NCBI RefSeq assembly: GCF_938039215.1
Contig: NZ_CALHVI010000007.1
Coordinates: 1-24,909 of the forward strand
Direction of reading: 5' to 3'
DNA from: an uncultured Porphyromonas sp.
Lineage (GTDB): Bacteria; Bacteroidota; Bacteroidia; Bacteroidales; Porphyromonadaceae
Length of the DNA: 24,909 nt
This document shows positions 1-7,301 of this stretch, piece by piece; the first letter of the stretch is position 1, and each line of letters begins with the position of its first letter. The notes below the pieces were generated by a model. It saw only the letters and a list, made by a program, of their open reading frames with translations. It was not told where the DNA came from and made no database searches. A program made the translations under genes and the position numbers.

Positions 1-319
1 CGACCCCTTGGATCTGGTTGTCTTCACTAGCGAGCTCGATCTTCAGCTCGGTCTGGTTACCGACAGGCACTTCCTTCTTCGCGTATCCAATAGAGGAGAC
101 GACGAGGACAGCACCTGCCTTGACGTTTTTCAAGGTAAACTTCCCGTTGATGTCGGTAGAAGCTCCTTGACCAGGCACACCCTTGACCAGAACCGAAGCC
201 CCGATCACTGGCTCATGATTCGTGGCATCGAGGACGACCCCACTGATGCTCTTGCCCTGTGCCATCGCCGTAGCAACGCAAAGGAAGAGACTCATGAGAA
301 GTAAAAGTACTTTCTTCAT
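1..319 (-). CDS. SusC/RagA-like TonB-linked outer-membrane protein, N-terminus (partial)
   Basis: The reading frame runs off the left edge of the window, so only the first 106 codons are seen. It begins ATG at 319 (MKKVLLLLMSLFLCVATAMA), a classical signal peptide with probable cleavage after AMA. The mature part starts QGKSISGVVLDATNHEPVIG and goes on with GASVLVKG, TDINGKFTL and VVSSIGY. This is the carboxypeptidase-D-like beta-sandwich found at the N-terminus of SusC/RagA TonB-linked outer-membrane receptors, which import nutrients with a SusD-type lipoprotein. The plug and barrel lie outside the window, so a smaller exported protein with the same domain is not excluded. Its 5' region is long and contains a hairpin. 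Confidence 0.8.
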   Translation of the reverse strand, partial: MKKVLLLLMSLFLCVATAMAQGKSISGVVLDATNHEPVIGASVLVKGVPGQGASTDINGKFTLKNVKAGAVLVVSSIGYAKKEVPVGNQTELKIELASEDNQIQGV

Positions 320-417
320 ATTAAAAAATTAAAAGAATGGTATTTCCTCAACAAAGACCCACACAAGGCGTGTCATGTACCCTCTGTGAGGCCAAATGTT
401 TTCAGGGGAGGAGATAA

Positions 418-465
418 AGCCCCCTCTGCAGGATCAGCTTGAAGCAGAGCATCCGTGAAGGGGCT
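418..465 (-). terminator. Two-level hairpin upstream of the SusC-like gene
   Basis: AGCCCC (418-423) pairs with GGGGCT (460-465), and inside it CTCTGC (424-429) pairs with GCAGAG (444-449). On the minus strand the stem is followed by CTTTATC, so it could act as an intrinsic terminator or leader attenuator about 100 nt before the SusC-like start codon. On the plus strand it is followed by a T/A-rich stretch, so it could also work in that direction. Function is inferred from structure only. Confidence 0.4.
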
Positions 466-676
466 AGGAGTTTATTTTATCATATTGTGTTGTATTTGAC
501 CATGGGTAAGAGAGGATAGGCTGGTAGAGATGAGGCTGGGGGAGATATTTACACACACATTATGTACAGCTCACCTGGGCATCGCGTTTCTCGAGATGGC
601 ATACGATCGCTACTAGAGCGCAAAAACGAGGCATGAAGCCAATGTCTATCCATTACCGTTCCGAACAATCTTGACA

Positions 677-684
677 CAAAGGTA
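677..684 (-). promoter_or_regulatory. Possible promoter -7 element for the leftward SusC-like gene
   Basis: On the minus strand 684-677 reads TACCTTTG, a full match to the Bacteroidota -7 consensus TAnnTTTG. The -33 region has only a TTTC-like match (about 702-705). Transcription would start near 670, giving a leader of about 350 nt that runs through the hairpin at 418-465. Confidence 0.35.
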
Positions 685-859
685 CTAATTAAATTCTTTG
701 GGAAACCTAACCTCTTATCTTGCTCTGAATTAATAAAATATTTTAGAAAATACCCTGCTATTTGTAGCCGTAGGTTCAAGCTATTTTTTGCTCCGCTTAA
801 GATGAAATCTAAAGCCCTCTGCAAAGCAAGAAAAACCACTCTATTTTTCTTCGCCAGAA

Positions 860-945
860 AAACCTACGGTAGGTCGCCCCACCGACCCACAGTAGGTCGT
901 CGAGGCGACCCACAGTAGGTTTTATTTGCGACCTACCGTAGGTCG
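860..945 (+). repeat. 23-bp palindrome array, copy 1 (4 units)
   Basis: Four copies of a 17-bp palindromic unit (consensus CGACCYACNGTRGGTCG) have centres at 868, 891, 914 and 937, an exact 23-bp period with 6-bp variable spacers. As in the other copies, the left arm of unit 1 starts AAACC instead of CGACC, and unit 3 ends GGTTT instead of GGTCG; this sets the orientation (+). It lies between divergent genes. The period and intergenic location match the BrickBuilt minisatellite/MITE of P. gingivalis; identity of sequence with that family could not be checked. Confidence 0.9.
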
Positions 946-1023
946 TCTTAGCCCCCTCCTCGAGATACCCTCCCCGAGTGAGGCAAGAGCCTCTATCCAT
1001 GCGGTATAATAATAGGTATGTCG

Positions 1024-1031
1024 TACCTTTG
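1024..1031 (+). promoter_or_regulatory. murF promoter -7 element
   Basis: TACCTTTG matches the Bacteroidota TAnnTTTG element exactly. No good -33 TTG is seen at the usual 18-19 bp upstream. The predicted start site near 1038 leaves a leader of about 57 nt before murF. Confidence 0.55.
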
Positions 1032-1094
1032 TCCTCGGGCTCAAGTTCACCTGACTCTGGTGCCGAACTCCACTACCCTCTCCTTTGATGAACT

Positions 1095-2417
1095 ATGACC
1101 ACAATAGAAGACCTCTATAAGCTCTACCTCAGTCATCCTGTCGTAAGCACCGATACCCGCAAGCTCCCCGAGGGGTGCCTCTTCTTCGCCCTGCGTGGCG
1201 CAAACTTCGATGGGAATAAATATGCAGGTGCCGCCCTCGAGGCTGGAGCTGCCTATGCGATCATCGATGATCCCGACCAGCGTATCGACGAGCGCACCAT
1301 CCTCGTACCCGATGCCCTCCAAGCTCTCCAGCTCCTAGCGGCACATCACCGCAGGACGCTTGGCCTGCCTGTGATCGCCATCACGGGGACCAACGGCAAG
1401 ACGACCACCAAGGAGCTGACCGCTGCTGTCCTCTCCCAGAGCTATCGTCTACTCTACACCGAGGGCAATCTGAATAATCATATAGGAGTCCCCCTCACGC
1501 TCCTTCGGCTGACCTCGGAGCATCAGCTTGCCCTCATCGAGATGGGAGCAAGCAAACCGGGCGACATCGCTGAACTCTGTGCGATCGCCGACCCCAACTA
1601 TGGCTTGATCACCAACATTGGGCAGGCGCACCTCGAAGGCTTCGGCTCCCTTGAGGGAGTTCGTCGCACCAAGGGGGAGCTTTACGACAGTGTCCGCTCC
1701 CGAGGAGGGATCCTCTTCTACCACGAAGGGGATGAAGTACTTCGTCAGATGAGCAAAGGCACGGAGCGCATCAGCTATGGGTCAAACCCAGAGGCCTACG
1801 TCCAAGGACTAGCTTCGCCCAGTATGGGCGAAAGCCTCTTCCTTCACTTCTCTTGGTCCTGCCCCATCCTCGAGATGAGCCCACGGGAGGTACAGACCCA
1901 GCTCGTCGGAGACTACAACCTCGCCAATGCACTCGCTGCTATCGCCATCGGGCTTTACTTCGATGTCCCCTCCGACAAGATCAACGAGGCACTTACCAGC
2001 TACTGCCCCAGCAATAGCCGCTCCCAGCTCATCCACTCCGAGCGAGGCAATCAGATCATCGCCGATGCCTACAATGCCAATCCCTCGAGCATGCGCACGG
2101 CACTCTCCAACTTCCTCTCTATTGAGCCCACGCAGCGCCCACGCATCGTCATCCTCGGCGACATGAATGAGCTCGGAACCTCCAGCCACGAGGCACACCA
2201 AGACCTCTACCAGAGCCTTATCTCCAGCACCACTCCCCCACTCGAGATCTACCTCTGTGGACCTCACTGGCAGGAGGAGCTAGGCGATCAAGTGCGGGTC
2301 TACCCAAATGTGGAGGAACTCATCACCCATATCGAAGCGCATCCCATCACCCAGAGTTTGATCCTCGTCAAGGGGTCAAATAGCATCCGTCTCGGTAAGC
2401 TACTCCCCTACCTCTAG
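1095..2417 (+). CDS. murF: UDP-N-acetylmuramoyl-tripeptide--D-alanyl-D-alanine ligase
   Basis: MurF adds D-Ala-D-Ala to the UDP-MurNAc-tripeptide, the last cytoplasmic step in making the peptidoglycan precursor. The 440-residue length is normal for MurF. An N-terminal substrate-binding domain (STDTRKLPEGCLFFALRG, residues 18-35) is followed by the Mur-ligase ATP-binding loop GTNGKTT (98-104), the central motif EMGASKPGDI and the C-terminal ligase domain with ADAYNANPSSM and ILGDMNELG. These motifs separate MurF from MurC, MurD and MurE. An ATG at 1088 is out of frame, so 1095 is the start. The gene seems monocistronic: it has its own -7 element and a strong terminator at 2445-2492. Confidence 0.95.
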   Translation: MTTIEDLYKLYLSHPVVSTDTRKLPEGCLFFALRGANFDGNKYAGAALEAGAAYAIIDDPDQRIDERTILVPDALQALQLLAAHHRRTLGLPVIAITGTNGKTTTKELTAAVLSQSYRLLYTEGNLNNHIGVPLTLLRLTSEHQLALIEMGASKPGDIAELCAIADPNYGLITNIGQAHLEGFGSLEGVRRTKGELYDSVRSRGGILFYHEGDEVLRQMSKGTERISYGSNPEAYVQGLASPSMGESLFLHFSWSCPILEMSPREVQTQLVGDYNLANALAAIAIGLYFDVPSDKINEALTSYCPSNSRSQLIHSERGNQIIADAYNANPSSMRTALSNFLSIEPTQRPRIVILGDMNELGTSSHEAHQDLYQSLISSTTPPLEIYLCGPHWQEELGDQVRVYPNVEELITHIEAHPITQSLILVKGSNSIRLGKLLPYL

Positions 2418-2444
2418 CCCGCTCTCCTGAGTAGGCATACAAAG

Positions 2445-2492
2445 AAGAAGGTCACTCACCTGCCTTGATTAGGCTGTGTGAGTGACCTTCTT
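2445..2492. terminator. Bidirectional intrinsic terminator after murF and the 6S-like RNA
   Basis: A perfect 15-bp stem pairs 2445-2459 (AAGAAGGTCACTCAC) with 2478-2492, with an 18-nt loop. T-rich ends (TTT on plus, CTTCTTTG on minus) allow it to end both murF from the left and the leftward RNA gene from the right. Confidence 0.85.
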
Positions 2493-2498
2493 TATGAG

Positions 2499-2702
2499 GA
2501 GCCACGAGCGGATTAAGTGAAAACTCCGAAAAACAGGATTTGAGGACCTCGCCTCCTTTGTAATCTACTGTATCGCCCCAAGGCGAACACACACCGGAGT
2601 GTCTGTTGTAGCCCGCCATTGGAGGAGAGGGTTGTCTCGGTTTTCAACTATGTACGATGAGTTTCCCAATCGACAACGTGGCTCTGTTTTCTTATTTCTC
2701 TC
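2499..2702 (-). ncRNA. ssrS: 6S-like regulatory RNA candidate
   Basis: No protein is encoded here, but the minus strand folds into one long rod of 6S type. The outer stem GAGCCACG (2684-2677) pairs perfectly with CGUGGCUC (2506-2499). Next, GAUUGGGAAACUC (2671-2659) pairs with 2526-2511, with one 3-nt bulge. A large central bubble follows (2658-2631 opposite 2546-2527), then a terminal stem CCUCUCCUCC (2630-2621) with GGAGGCGAGG (2556-2547), capped by two small hairpins. A closing stem about 186 nt across, an open central bubble and a terminal stem are the hallmarks of 6S RNA, which binds the housekeeping RNA polymerase holoenzyme by mimicking an open promoter. It has its own promoter and terminator. 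I identify it by fold only; primary sequence was not matched to a family. The 5' end is estimated from the promoter. Confidence 0.6.
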
Positions 2703-2707
2703 TACTA

Positions 2708-2737
2708 CAAAGATAAGGATTTATATTCTATAACAAA
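2708..2737 (-). promoter_or_regulatory. Promoter of the 6S-like RNA
   Basis: On the minus strand, TTTG (2737-2734), an 18-bp spacer and TATCTTTG (2715-2708) form a near-perfect Bacteroidota promoter. It fires leftward into a region without an ORF, which supports an RNA gene starting near 2702. Confidence 0.75.
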
Positions 2738-2822
2738 TCATAGCATTTTCCCGTATATAAATACTTGAACCCTAGTGTCTCTTCGGGAATTATAAAATCA
2801 AGCCCTTAGAGATCCCCAAATA

Positions 2823-2931
2823 GAGCCTACGATGGGTCGGAAAAGAAACCTACGGTGGGTCGCCTTGACGACCTACCGTGGGTCGGTAAGACGACCCACA
2901 GTAGGTTTTTTCAGCGACCTACGGTAGGTCG
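2823..2931 (+). repeat. 23-bp palindrome array, copy 2 (5 units)
   Basis: Five units are centred at 2831, 2854, 2877, 2900 and 2923, an exact 23-bp period. The first is degenerate (CCTACGATGGGTCGG) and is extra compared with the other copies. The unit centred at 2900 is CGACCCACAGTAGGTTT, identical to the equivalent unit elsewhere. The last unit is followed by GCTTTTT. It lies between the leftward RNA promoter and the dnaE promoter. Confidence 0.9.
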
Positions 2932-3046
2932 CTTTTTGAGTACTCACACCGCTTACTTAAACGGGGTTATCAAGCTCTTAGGACGATCCCCATCAATTAT
3001 TGAGCACCCGCACTACTTTTCACTCGTCCATCTGGGCGATTTGCCC

Positions 3047-3054
3047 TAACTTTG
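3047..3054 (+). promoter_or_regulatory. dnaE promoter -7 element
   Basis: TAACTTTG is a full match to TAnnTTTG, about 70 bp before the dnaE start codon. No clear -33 TTG accompanies it. Confidence 0.5.
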
Positions 3055-3124
3055 TCCGAGCATAAGGGGCGACCTCTCCGAGGCGAGCCCCTTCTTCGCC
3101 TCAGACTCTATTAGCTTCATCGAT

Positions 3125-6100
3125 ATGCAACCCTTCGTACACCTGCATGTACACTCTCAGTTCTCTCTCCTAGACGGTCAGGCCTCAGTCAAAGGCTTGG
3201 TAGACAAGGCCATCGGCGACGGGATGAGCGGCATCGCTCTGACGGACCACGGGGCCATGTTCGGCATCAAGGAATTCTTTGACTACGTAGCCAAGAAGAA
3301 CGGCCCTATCCTCGGTGAGCGCAAGACGCTCAAGAAGAAGATCAAGGCTCTAGAAGAGCAAGAGAGTCGCAGCCCCGAAGAGGATGCTTCGCTCACCGAG
3401 CTACGGGAAGCCCTCCAAGCTGCTGAGGCTAAGCAACTCTTCAAGCCCATCCTCGGCTGTGAAGTCTACTGCGCACGACGCTCCAGACTACTCAAGGAAG
3501 CGAATGTGCCCAACCCCTATCGCCCCAACCAATCCATCGACAACAGCGGATGGCACCTTGTCCTGCTGGCCAAGAACCTCACGGGCTACAAGAACCTCAT
3601 CAAGATGGTCTCCCGCTCTTGGATCGATGGCTACTATTACCGTCCTCGTATCGACAAGGAGCTCCTCGAGCAGCACCATGAGGGGATCATCGCTTCCTCG
3701 GCCTGCCTCGGGGGAGAGATCCCACAGCATATCATGCACGGCAATATCGAAGAGGCAGAGAAGAGCATCCTGTGGTTCAAGGAGCTCTTTGGGGAAGACT
3801 TCTACCTCGAGCTCCAGCGTCACAAGACGGATAACCCCTTGGGCAATCAGGAGACCTACGAGAAGCAGCAGCAAGTCAATGCTGTCCTCCTTGAGCTGGG
3901 CAAGAAGCACGATGTGAAGGTGATCGCCACCAACGATATTCACTTCCTCAACGAGGAGGATGCCGAAGCGCACGACCGTCTCATCTGCCTCAGCACGGGC
4001 AAGGATCTCAATGACCCCAAGCGCATGCGCTACAGCAAGCAGGAATGGATGAAGACAACCTCAGAGATGAACGAGCTCTTCGCCGATGTCCCCGAGGTCC
4101 TCTCCACGACGCAGGAGATCTGTGACAAGGTCGAGATCTACAGCATTGAGCACGACCCACTGATGCCTGACTTCCCCATCCCCGAAGAGTTTGCTACCGC
4201 CGATGACTACCTGCGCCATCTGACCTACGAAGGTGCTCGCCGTAAGTATGGCGAAGAGGGGATCACCGAGGAGGTACGTGAGCGCATTGACTTCGAGCTC
4301 AGCACCATCTCGGGCATGGGCTTCCCTGGATACTTCCTCATCGTGCAGGACTTCATCGCTGCGGCTCGCAATATGGGGGTCTTCGTAGGGCCTGGTCGTG
4401 GATCGGCTGCAGGCTCTGCCGTGGCTTATTGCCTCAACATTACGGACATTGACCCCATCCGCTACGACTTACTTTTCGAGCGTTTCCTCAACCCCGACCG
4501 TATCTCCATGCCCGATATCGACGTGGACTTCGACGATGATGGTCGTGCCGATGTACTGCATTGGGTCACGGAGAAATATGGGTACGAACGTGTAGCACAT
4601 ATCGTCACCTACGGCACCATGGCCGCCAAGAGCGCCATCAAGGACGTAGCACGTGTACAGCGCCTTCCCCTCTCTGAGAGCGACCGCCTCACCAAGCTCA
4701 TCCCCGACAAGATCCCCGATGTCAAGAATGTCTCTATCAAGGCAGCCATCGAGCACGTCCCCGAGTTGAAGCAGGCTTCTCTTAGTCCTGATCCACTCCT
4801 GCATGATACGCTGAAGTACGCTCAGATGCTGGAGGGCAATATCCGTAGTACTGGTGTCCACGCCTGTGGGATCATCATCGGGAAGATGGACATCAGTGAT
4901 GTCGTCCCCTTGAGCACCGCTGAAGACAAGGCTACGGGCGAAAGCATGCTGGTGACGCAGTATGAAGGCTCGGTCATCGAGTCTACGGGGCTCATCAAGA
5001 TGGACTTCCTTGGCCTAAAGACCCTCTCTGTGATCAAGGAGGCGCTACTCAATATCAAGAAGAGCCGAGGTATAGAGATCGACATCGACCGCATCCCCAT
5101 CGACGACGAGACGACTTACCGCCTCTACGCCGAAGGGAAGACTGTCGGGACCTTCCAGTTCGAATCGGCTGGGATGCAGAAGTACCTCCGTGAGCTCCAG
5201 CCCACGACCTTCGAGGACCTCATTGCGATGAATGCCCTCTATCGTCCAGGGCCTATGGACTACATCCCAGACTTCATCGATCGTAAGCATGGCCGTAAGC
5301 CCATCACTTACGACCTAGAGTGCATGGAGCGCTACCTCAAGGATACCTACGGCATCACCGTCTATCAGGAGCAGGTGATGCTTCTCTCCCGTGAGATCGC
5401 AGACTTCACCCGAGGCGAATCGGATGGACTGCGTAAGGCCATGGGTAAGAAGCTCGCCGACAAGATGGCGGAGCTGAAGGTAAAGTTCCTCGCTGGTGGG
5501 AAGAAGAAGGGATATAATGAGGAGATCCTAGAGAAGATCTGGGCCGACTGGGCGAAGTTCGCCAGCTATGCCTTCAATAAGAGCCACGCTACTTGCTACA
5601 GCTGGGTCGCCTATCAGACGGCTTACCTCAAAGCAAACTATCCTGCCGAATACATGGCAGGAGCTCTGAGTCGCAATCTCAGTAATATCACTGAGATCAT
5701 CAAGCTCATGGACGAATGTCGTACGATGGGCATCCGAGTGCTCAATCCCGATGTCAATGAGTCCGACTTCAAGTTCTCCGTCAATCAGGAAGGGAACATT
5801 CGCTTCGGGCTCAATGCGATTAAGGGCGTAGCGAGCTCTGCCGTCGAAGCGATCATCCAAGAGCGTGAGACGCACGGAGCATTCAAGGATGTCTATGACT
5901 TCTTCGAGCGAGTGCCGATGTCGGTCATCAATAGGAAGACGCTGGAAAGCCTTGTCTTCTCGGGAAGCTTCGATAGCTTTGGTCATCCCAGAGAGCTCTA
6001 CACGACGGCGATGGATGCAGGGAACGATGATACCTTCCTCAATGCCCTCATCCGCTATGGTCAGGTCATCCAGACCGAGCAGAGTCTCAATGAGTCTTCT

Positions 6101-6814
6101 CTCTTTGGTGGCGACGAAGAAGCCCTGCAGCTCCCCCGCCCTACTCCTCCTAGCTTCGTCAACGAACTCTCTGATCTGGAGCGTCTCAATCGGGAACGAG
6201 AACTTGTCGGGCTCTACCTATCGGGCAATCCACTTGATCCCTACCGAGTCATCCTCGAATGTTATTGCCCAACCAACGCTCTGGCGATGAACGATCTCAA
6301 CGCGATTGGCGAAGGGCGACAAGTATCCTTCGGAGGAATGGTCTCCAAAGTCTTCCTCGGCACAACGAAGCGAGGCGATCCCTATGCACGTATCACGATC
6401 GAAGACACGACAGGTTCCTTCGATCTTGCCCTCTTCAGCTCGAGCTACGTGAATAACTCACAGTTCTGCCAGAAGGGACTCTTCATCTTCGTGCAAGGTG
6501 TTGTCCAGAAGCGTCGCTATGGCGATGAGCTCGAACTCAGTGTCCAGCGTATCGACCTTCTCTCCGAAGTCGTCGACAATCTCATCTCCGCCGTCCATCT
6601 AGAGATCGATGTGCGCACGGTCAATGATGAAGTAATCGGCGAACTGAGCTCGCTGATCAAGAACAATACCGGATCTGCCGTGTTATCTATCAAAATCACG
6701 GACGGTACGGGGCGCAATGATGTGCTGCTCTCTTATGATGATCATCCTATCGTGCCCAGCCCAGTGTTGCTCGACTTCTGTCGACAATACGGCATCCAGA
6801 TGTCAGTAAAGTAA
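3125..6814 (+). CDS. dnaE: DNA polymerase III alpha subunit
   Basis: This is the replicative C-family polymerase, 1229 residues (E. coli DnaE has 1160). The N-terminal PHP domain starts FVHLHVHSQFSLLDG and holds LTDHG (39-43), GCEVY (111-115) and NDIHF (270-274). A charged helical insertion at about 61-103 interrupts it and accounts for part of the extra length. The polymerase core has GPGRGSAAGSAVAY (422-435), the catalytic aspartates of PDIDVDFDD (D466, D468) and the third in KMDFLGLKTL (D627). An OB-fold follows at about 1058-1130. The first PHP motif keeps the HLHVHS histidines that E. coli lacks (HLRVHS), so the PHP site may bind metal and proofread; this is an inference. trxA follows 42 bp downstream. 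Confidence 0.97.
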   Translation: MQPFVHLHVHSQFSLLDGQASVKGLVDKAIGDGMSGIALTDHGAMFGIKEFFDYVAKKNGPILGERKTLKKKIKALEEQESRSPEEDASLTELREALQAAEAKQLFKPILGCEVYCARRSRLLKEANVPNPYRPNQSIDNSGWHLVLLAKNLTGYKNLIKMVSRSWIDGYYYRPRIDKELLEQHHEGIIASSACLGGEIPQHIMHGNIEEAEKSILWFKELFGEDFYLELQRHKTDNPLGNQETYEKQQQVNAVLLELGKKHDVKVIATNDIHFLNEEDAEAHDRLICLSTGKDLNDPKRMRYSKQEWMKTTSEMNELFADVPEVLSTTQEICDKVEIYSIEHDPLMPDFPIPEEFATADDYLRHLTYEGARRKYGEEGITEEVRERIDFELSTISGMGFPGYFLIVQDFIAAARNMGVFVGPGRGSAAGSAVAYCLNITDIDPIRYDLLFERFLNPDRISMPDIDVDFDDDGRADVLHWVTEKYGYERVAHIVTYGTMAAKSAIKDVARVQRLPLSESDRLTKLIPDKIPDVKNVSIKAAIEHVPELKQASLSPDPLLHDTLKYAQMLEGNIRSTGVHACGIIIGKMDISDVVPLSTAEDKATGESMLVTQYEGSVIESTGLIKMDFLGLKTLSVIKEALLNIKKSRGIEIDIDRIPIDDETTYRLYAEGKTVGTFQFESAGMQKYLRELQPTTFEDLIAMNALYRPGPMDYIPDFIDRKHGRKPITYDLECMERYLKDTYGITVYQEQVMLLSREIADFTRGESDGLRKAMGKKLADKMAELKVKFLAGGKKKGYNEEILEKIWADWAKFASYAFNKSHATCYSWVAYQTAYLKANYPAEYMAGALSRNLSNITEIIKLMDECRTMGIRVLNPDVNESDFKFSVNQEGNIRFGLNAIKGVASSAVEAIIQERETHGAFKDVYDFFERVPMSVINRKTLESLVFSGSFDSFGHPRELYTTAMDAGNDDTFLNALIRYGQVIQTEQSLNESSLFGGDEEALQLPRPTPPSFVNELSDLERLNRERELVGLYLSGNPLDPYRVILECYCPTNALAMNDLNAIGEGRQVSFGGMVSKVFLGTTKRGDPYARITIEDTTGSFDLALFSSSYVNNSQFCQKGLFIFVQGVVQKRRYGDELELSVQRIDLLSEVVDNLISAVHLEIDVRTVNDEVIGELSSLIKNNTGSAVLSIKITDGTGRNDVLLSYDDHPIVPSPVLLDFCRQYGIQMSVK

Positions 6815-6856
6815 TACAAGTAATACCTAATATCAACTAAAAGAAAGGAAACAGTC

Positions 6857-7171
6857 ATGGCACTAGAAATCAACAGCCAGAACTTTGACTCGCTCGTCGC
6901 TGGCGACAAACCCGTAGTCGTAGACTTTTGGGCCACTTGGTGCGGTCCCTGCCAGATGGTAGGTCCCTTCATCGAAGAGCTTGCACAGGAGTACGAAGGC
7001 AAGGTAGTCATCGGGAAGTGCGATGTCGACCAGGACAATGATCTCCCAGGTCGCTTCAGCGTACGCAACATCCCCACCATCCTCTTCATCAAGGGCGGCC
7101 AGGTCGTCAAGAAGATGGTCGGTGCTCAAAGTAAGAGTGACCTGAAGAAGGCTATCGAAGAACTCCTCTAA
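6857..7171 (+). CDS. trxA: Thioredoxin
   Basis: A 104-residue cytoplasmic thioredoxin that reduces protein disulfides. It has the active site WCGPC (C29, C32) in the usual context VDFWATWCGPCQMVGP and the cis-proline motif RNIPTILFI, then a glycine-containing strand and terminal helix. There is no signal peptide. A purine-rich AAAGGAAA sits 8-15 bases before the ATG. The gene begins 42 bp after dnaE with no visible promoter between, so the two are probably co-transcribed; a strong terminator follows. Confidence 0.95.
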   Translation: MALEINSQNFDSLVAGDKPVVVDFWATWCGPCQMVGPFIEELAQEYEGKVVIGKCDVDQDNDLPGRFSVRNIPTILFIKGGQVVKKMVGAQSKSDLKKAIEELL

Positions 7172-7199
7172 GCCGAAGAGGATACTTCAGCATAAACAG

Positions 7200-7243
7200 A
7201 AAGGGCTGTATCACACTGCGGTGTGGTACAGCCCTTTTCTTTT
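7200..7243 (+). terminator. Intrinsic terminator after trxA
   Basis: AAAGGGCTGTATCACAC (7200-7216) pairs with 7221-7237 around a TGCG tetraloop: 17 pairs with one T-G wobble. TTCTTTT follows directly. Confidence 0.9.
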
Positions 7244-7301
7244 GGACTTGGTCTGCCTTCTGAAGGATAATTGCAGGGAAAGTGCAGGCAGTTCGGGAAG
7301 G

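Larger units (their letters stand above)
320..1094. other. Long non-coding region between the SusC-like gene and murF
   Basis: These 775 bases separate two divergent genes. They hold the hairpin at 418-465, a possible leftward promoter at 677-684, the 23-bp array at 860-945 and the murF promoter at 1024-1031. The stretch at about 660-835 is markedly A+T-rich. Open frames here, such as a 96-codon one at 549-839 on the minus strand, show no recognisable protein features and one runs into the repeat array, so I call no gene. Confidence 0.6.

Noticed and set aside
549..839. 96-codon gene on the minus strand
   Set aside because: The frame shows no domain, signal or membrane pattern, lies in A+T-rich intergenic sequence and is not preceded by a promoter.
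860..945. CRISPR array formed by the 23-bp repeats
   Set aside because: The spacers are only 6 bp, the units are short palindromes, arrays have 4-5 units and no cas gene is present.
1809..2267. Long antisense frames inside murF, dnaE, nadE and hmuS
   Set aside because: They mirror the codon bias of the real genes in a G+C-rich sequence and carry no motifs.
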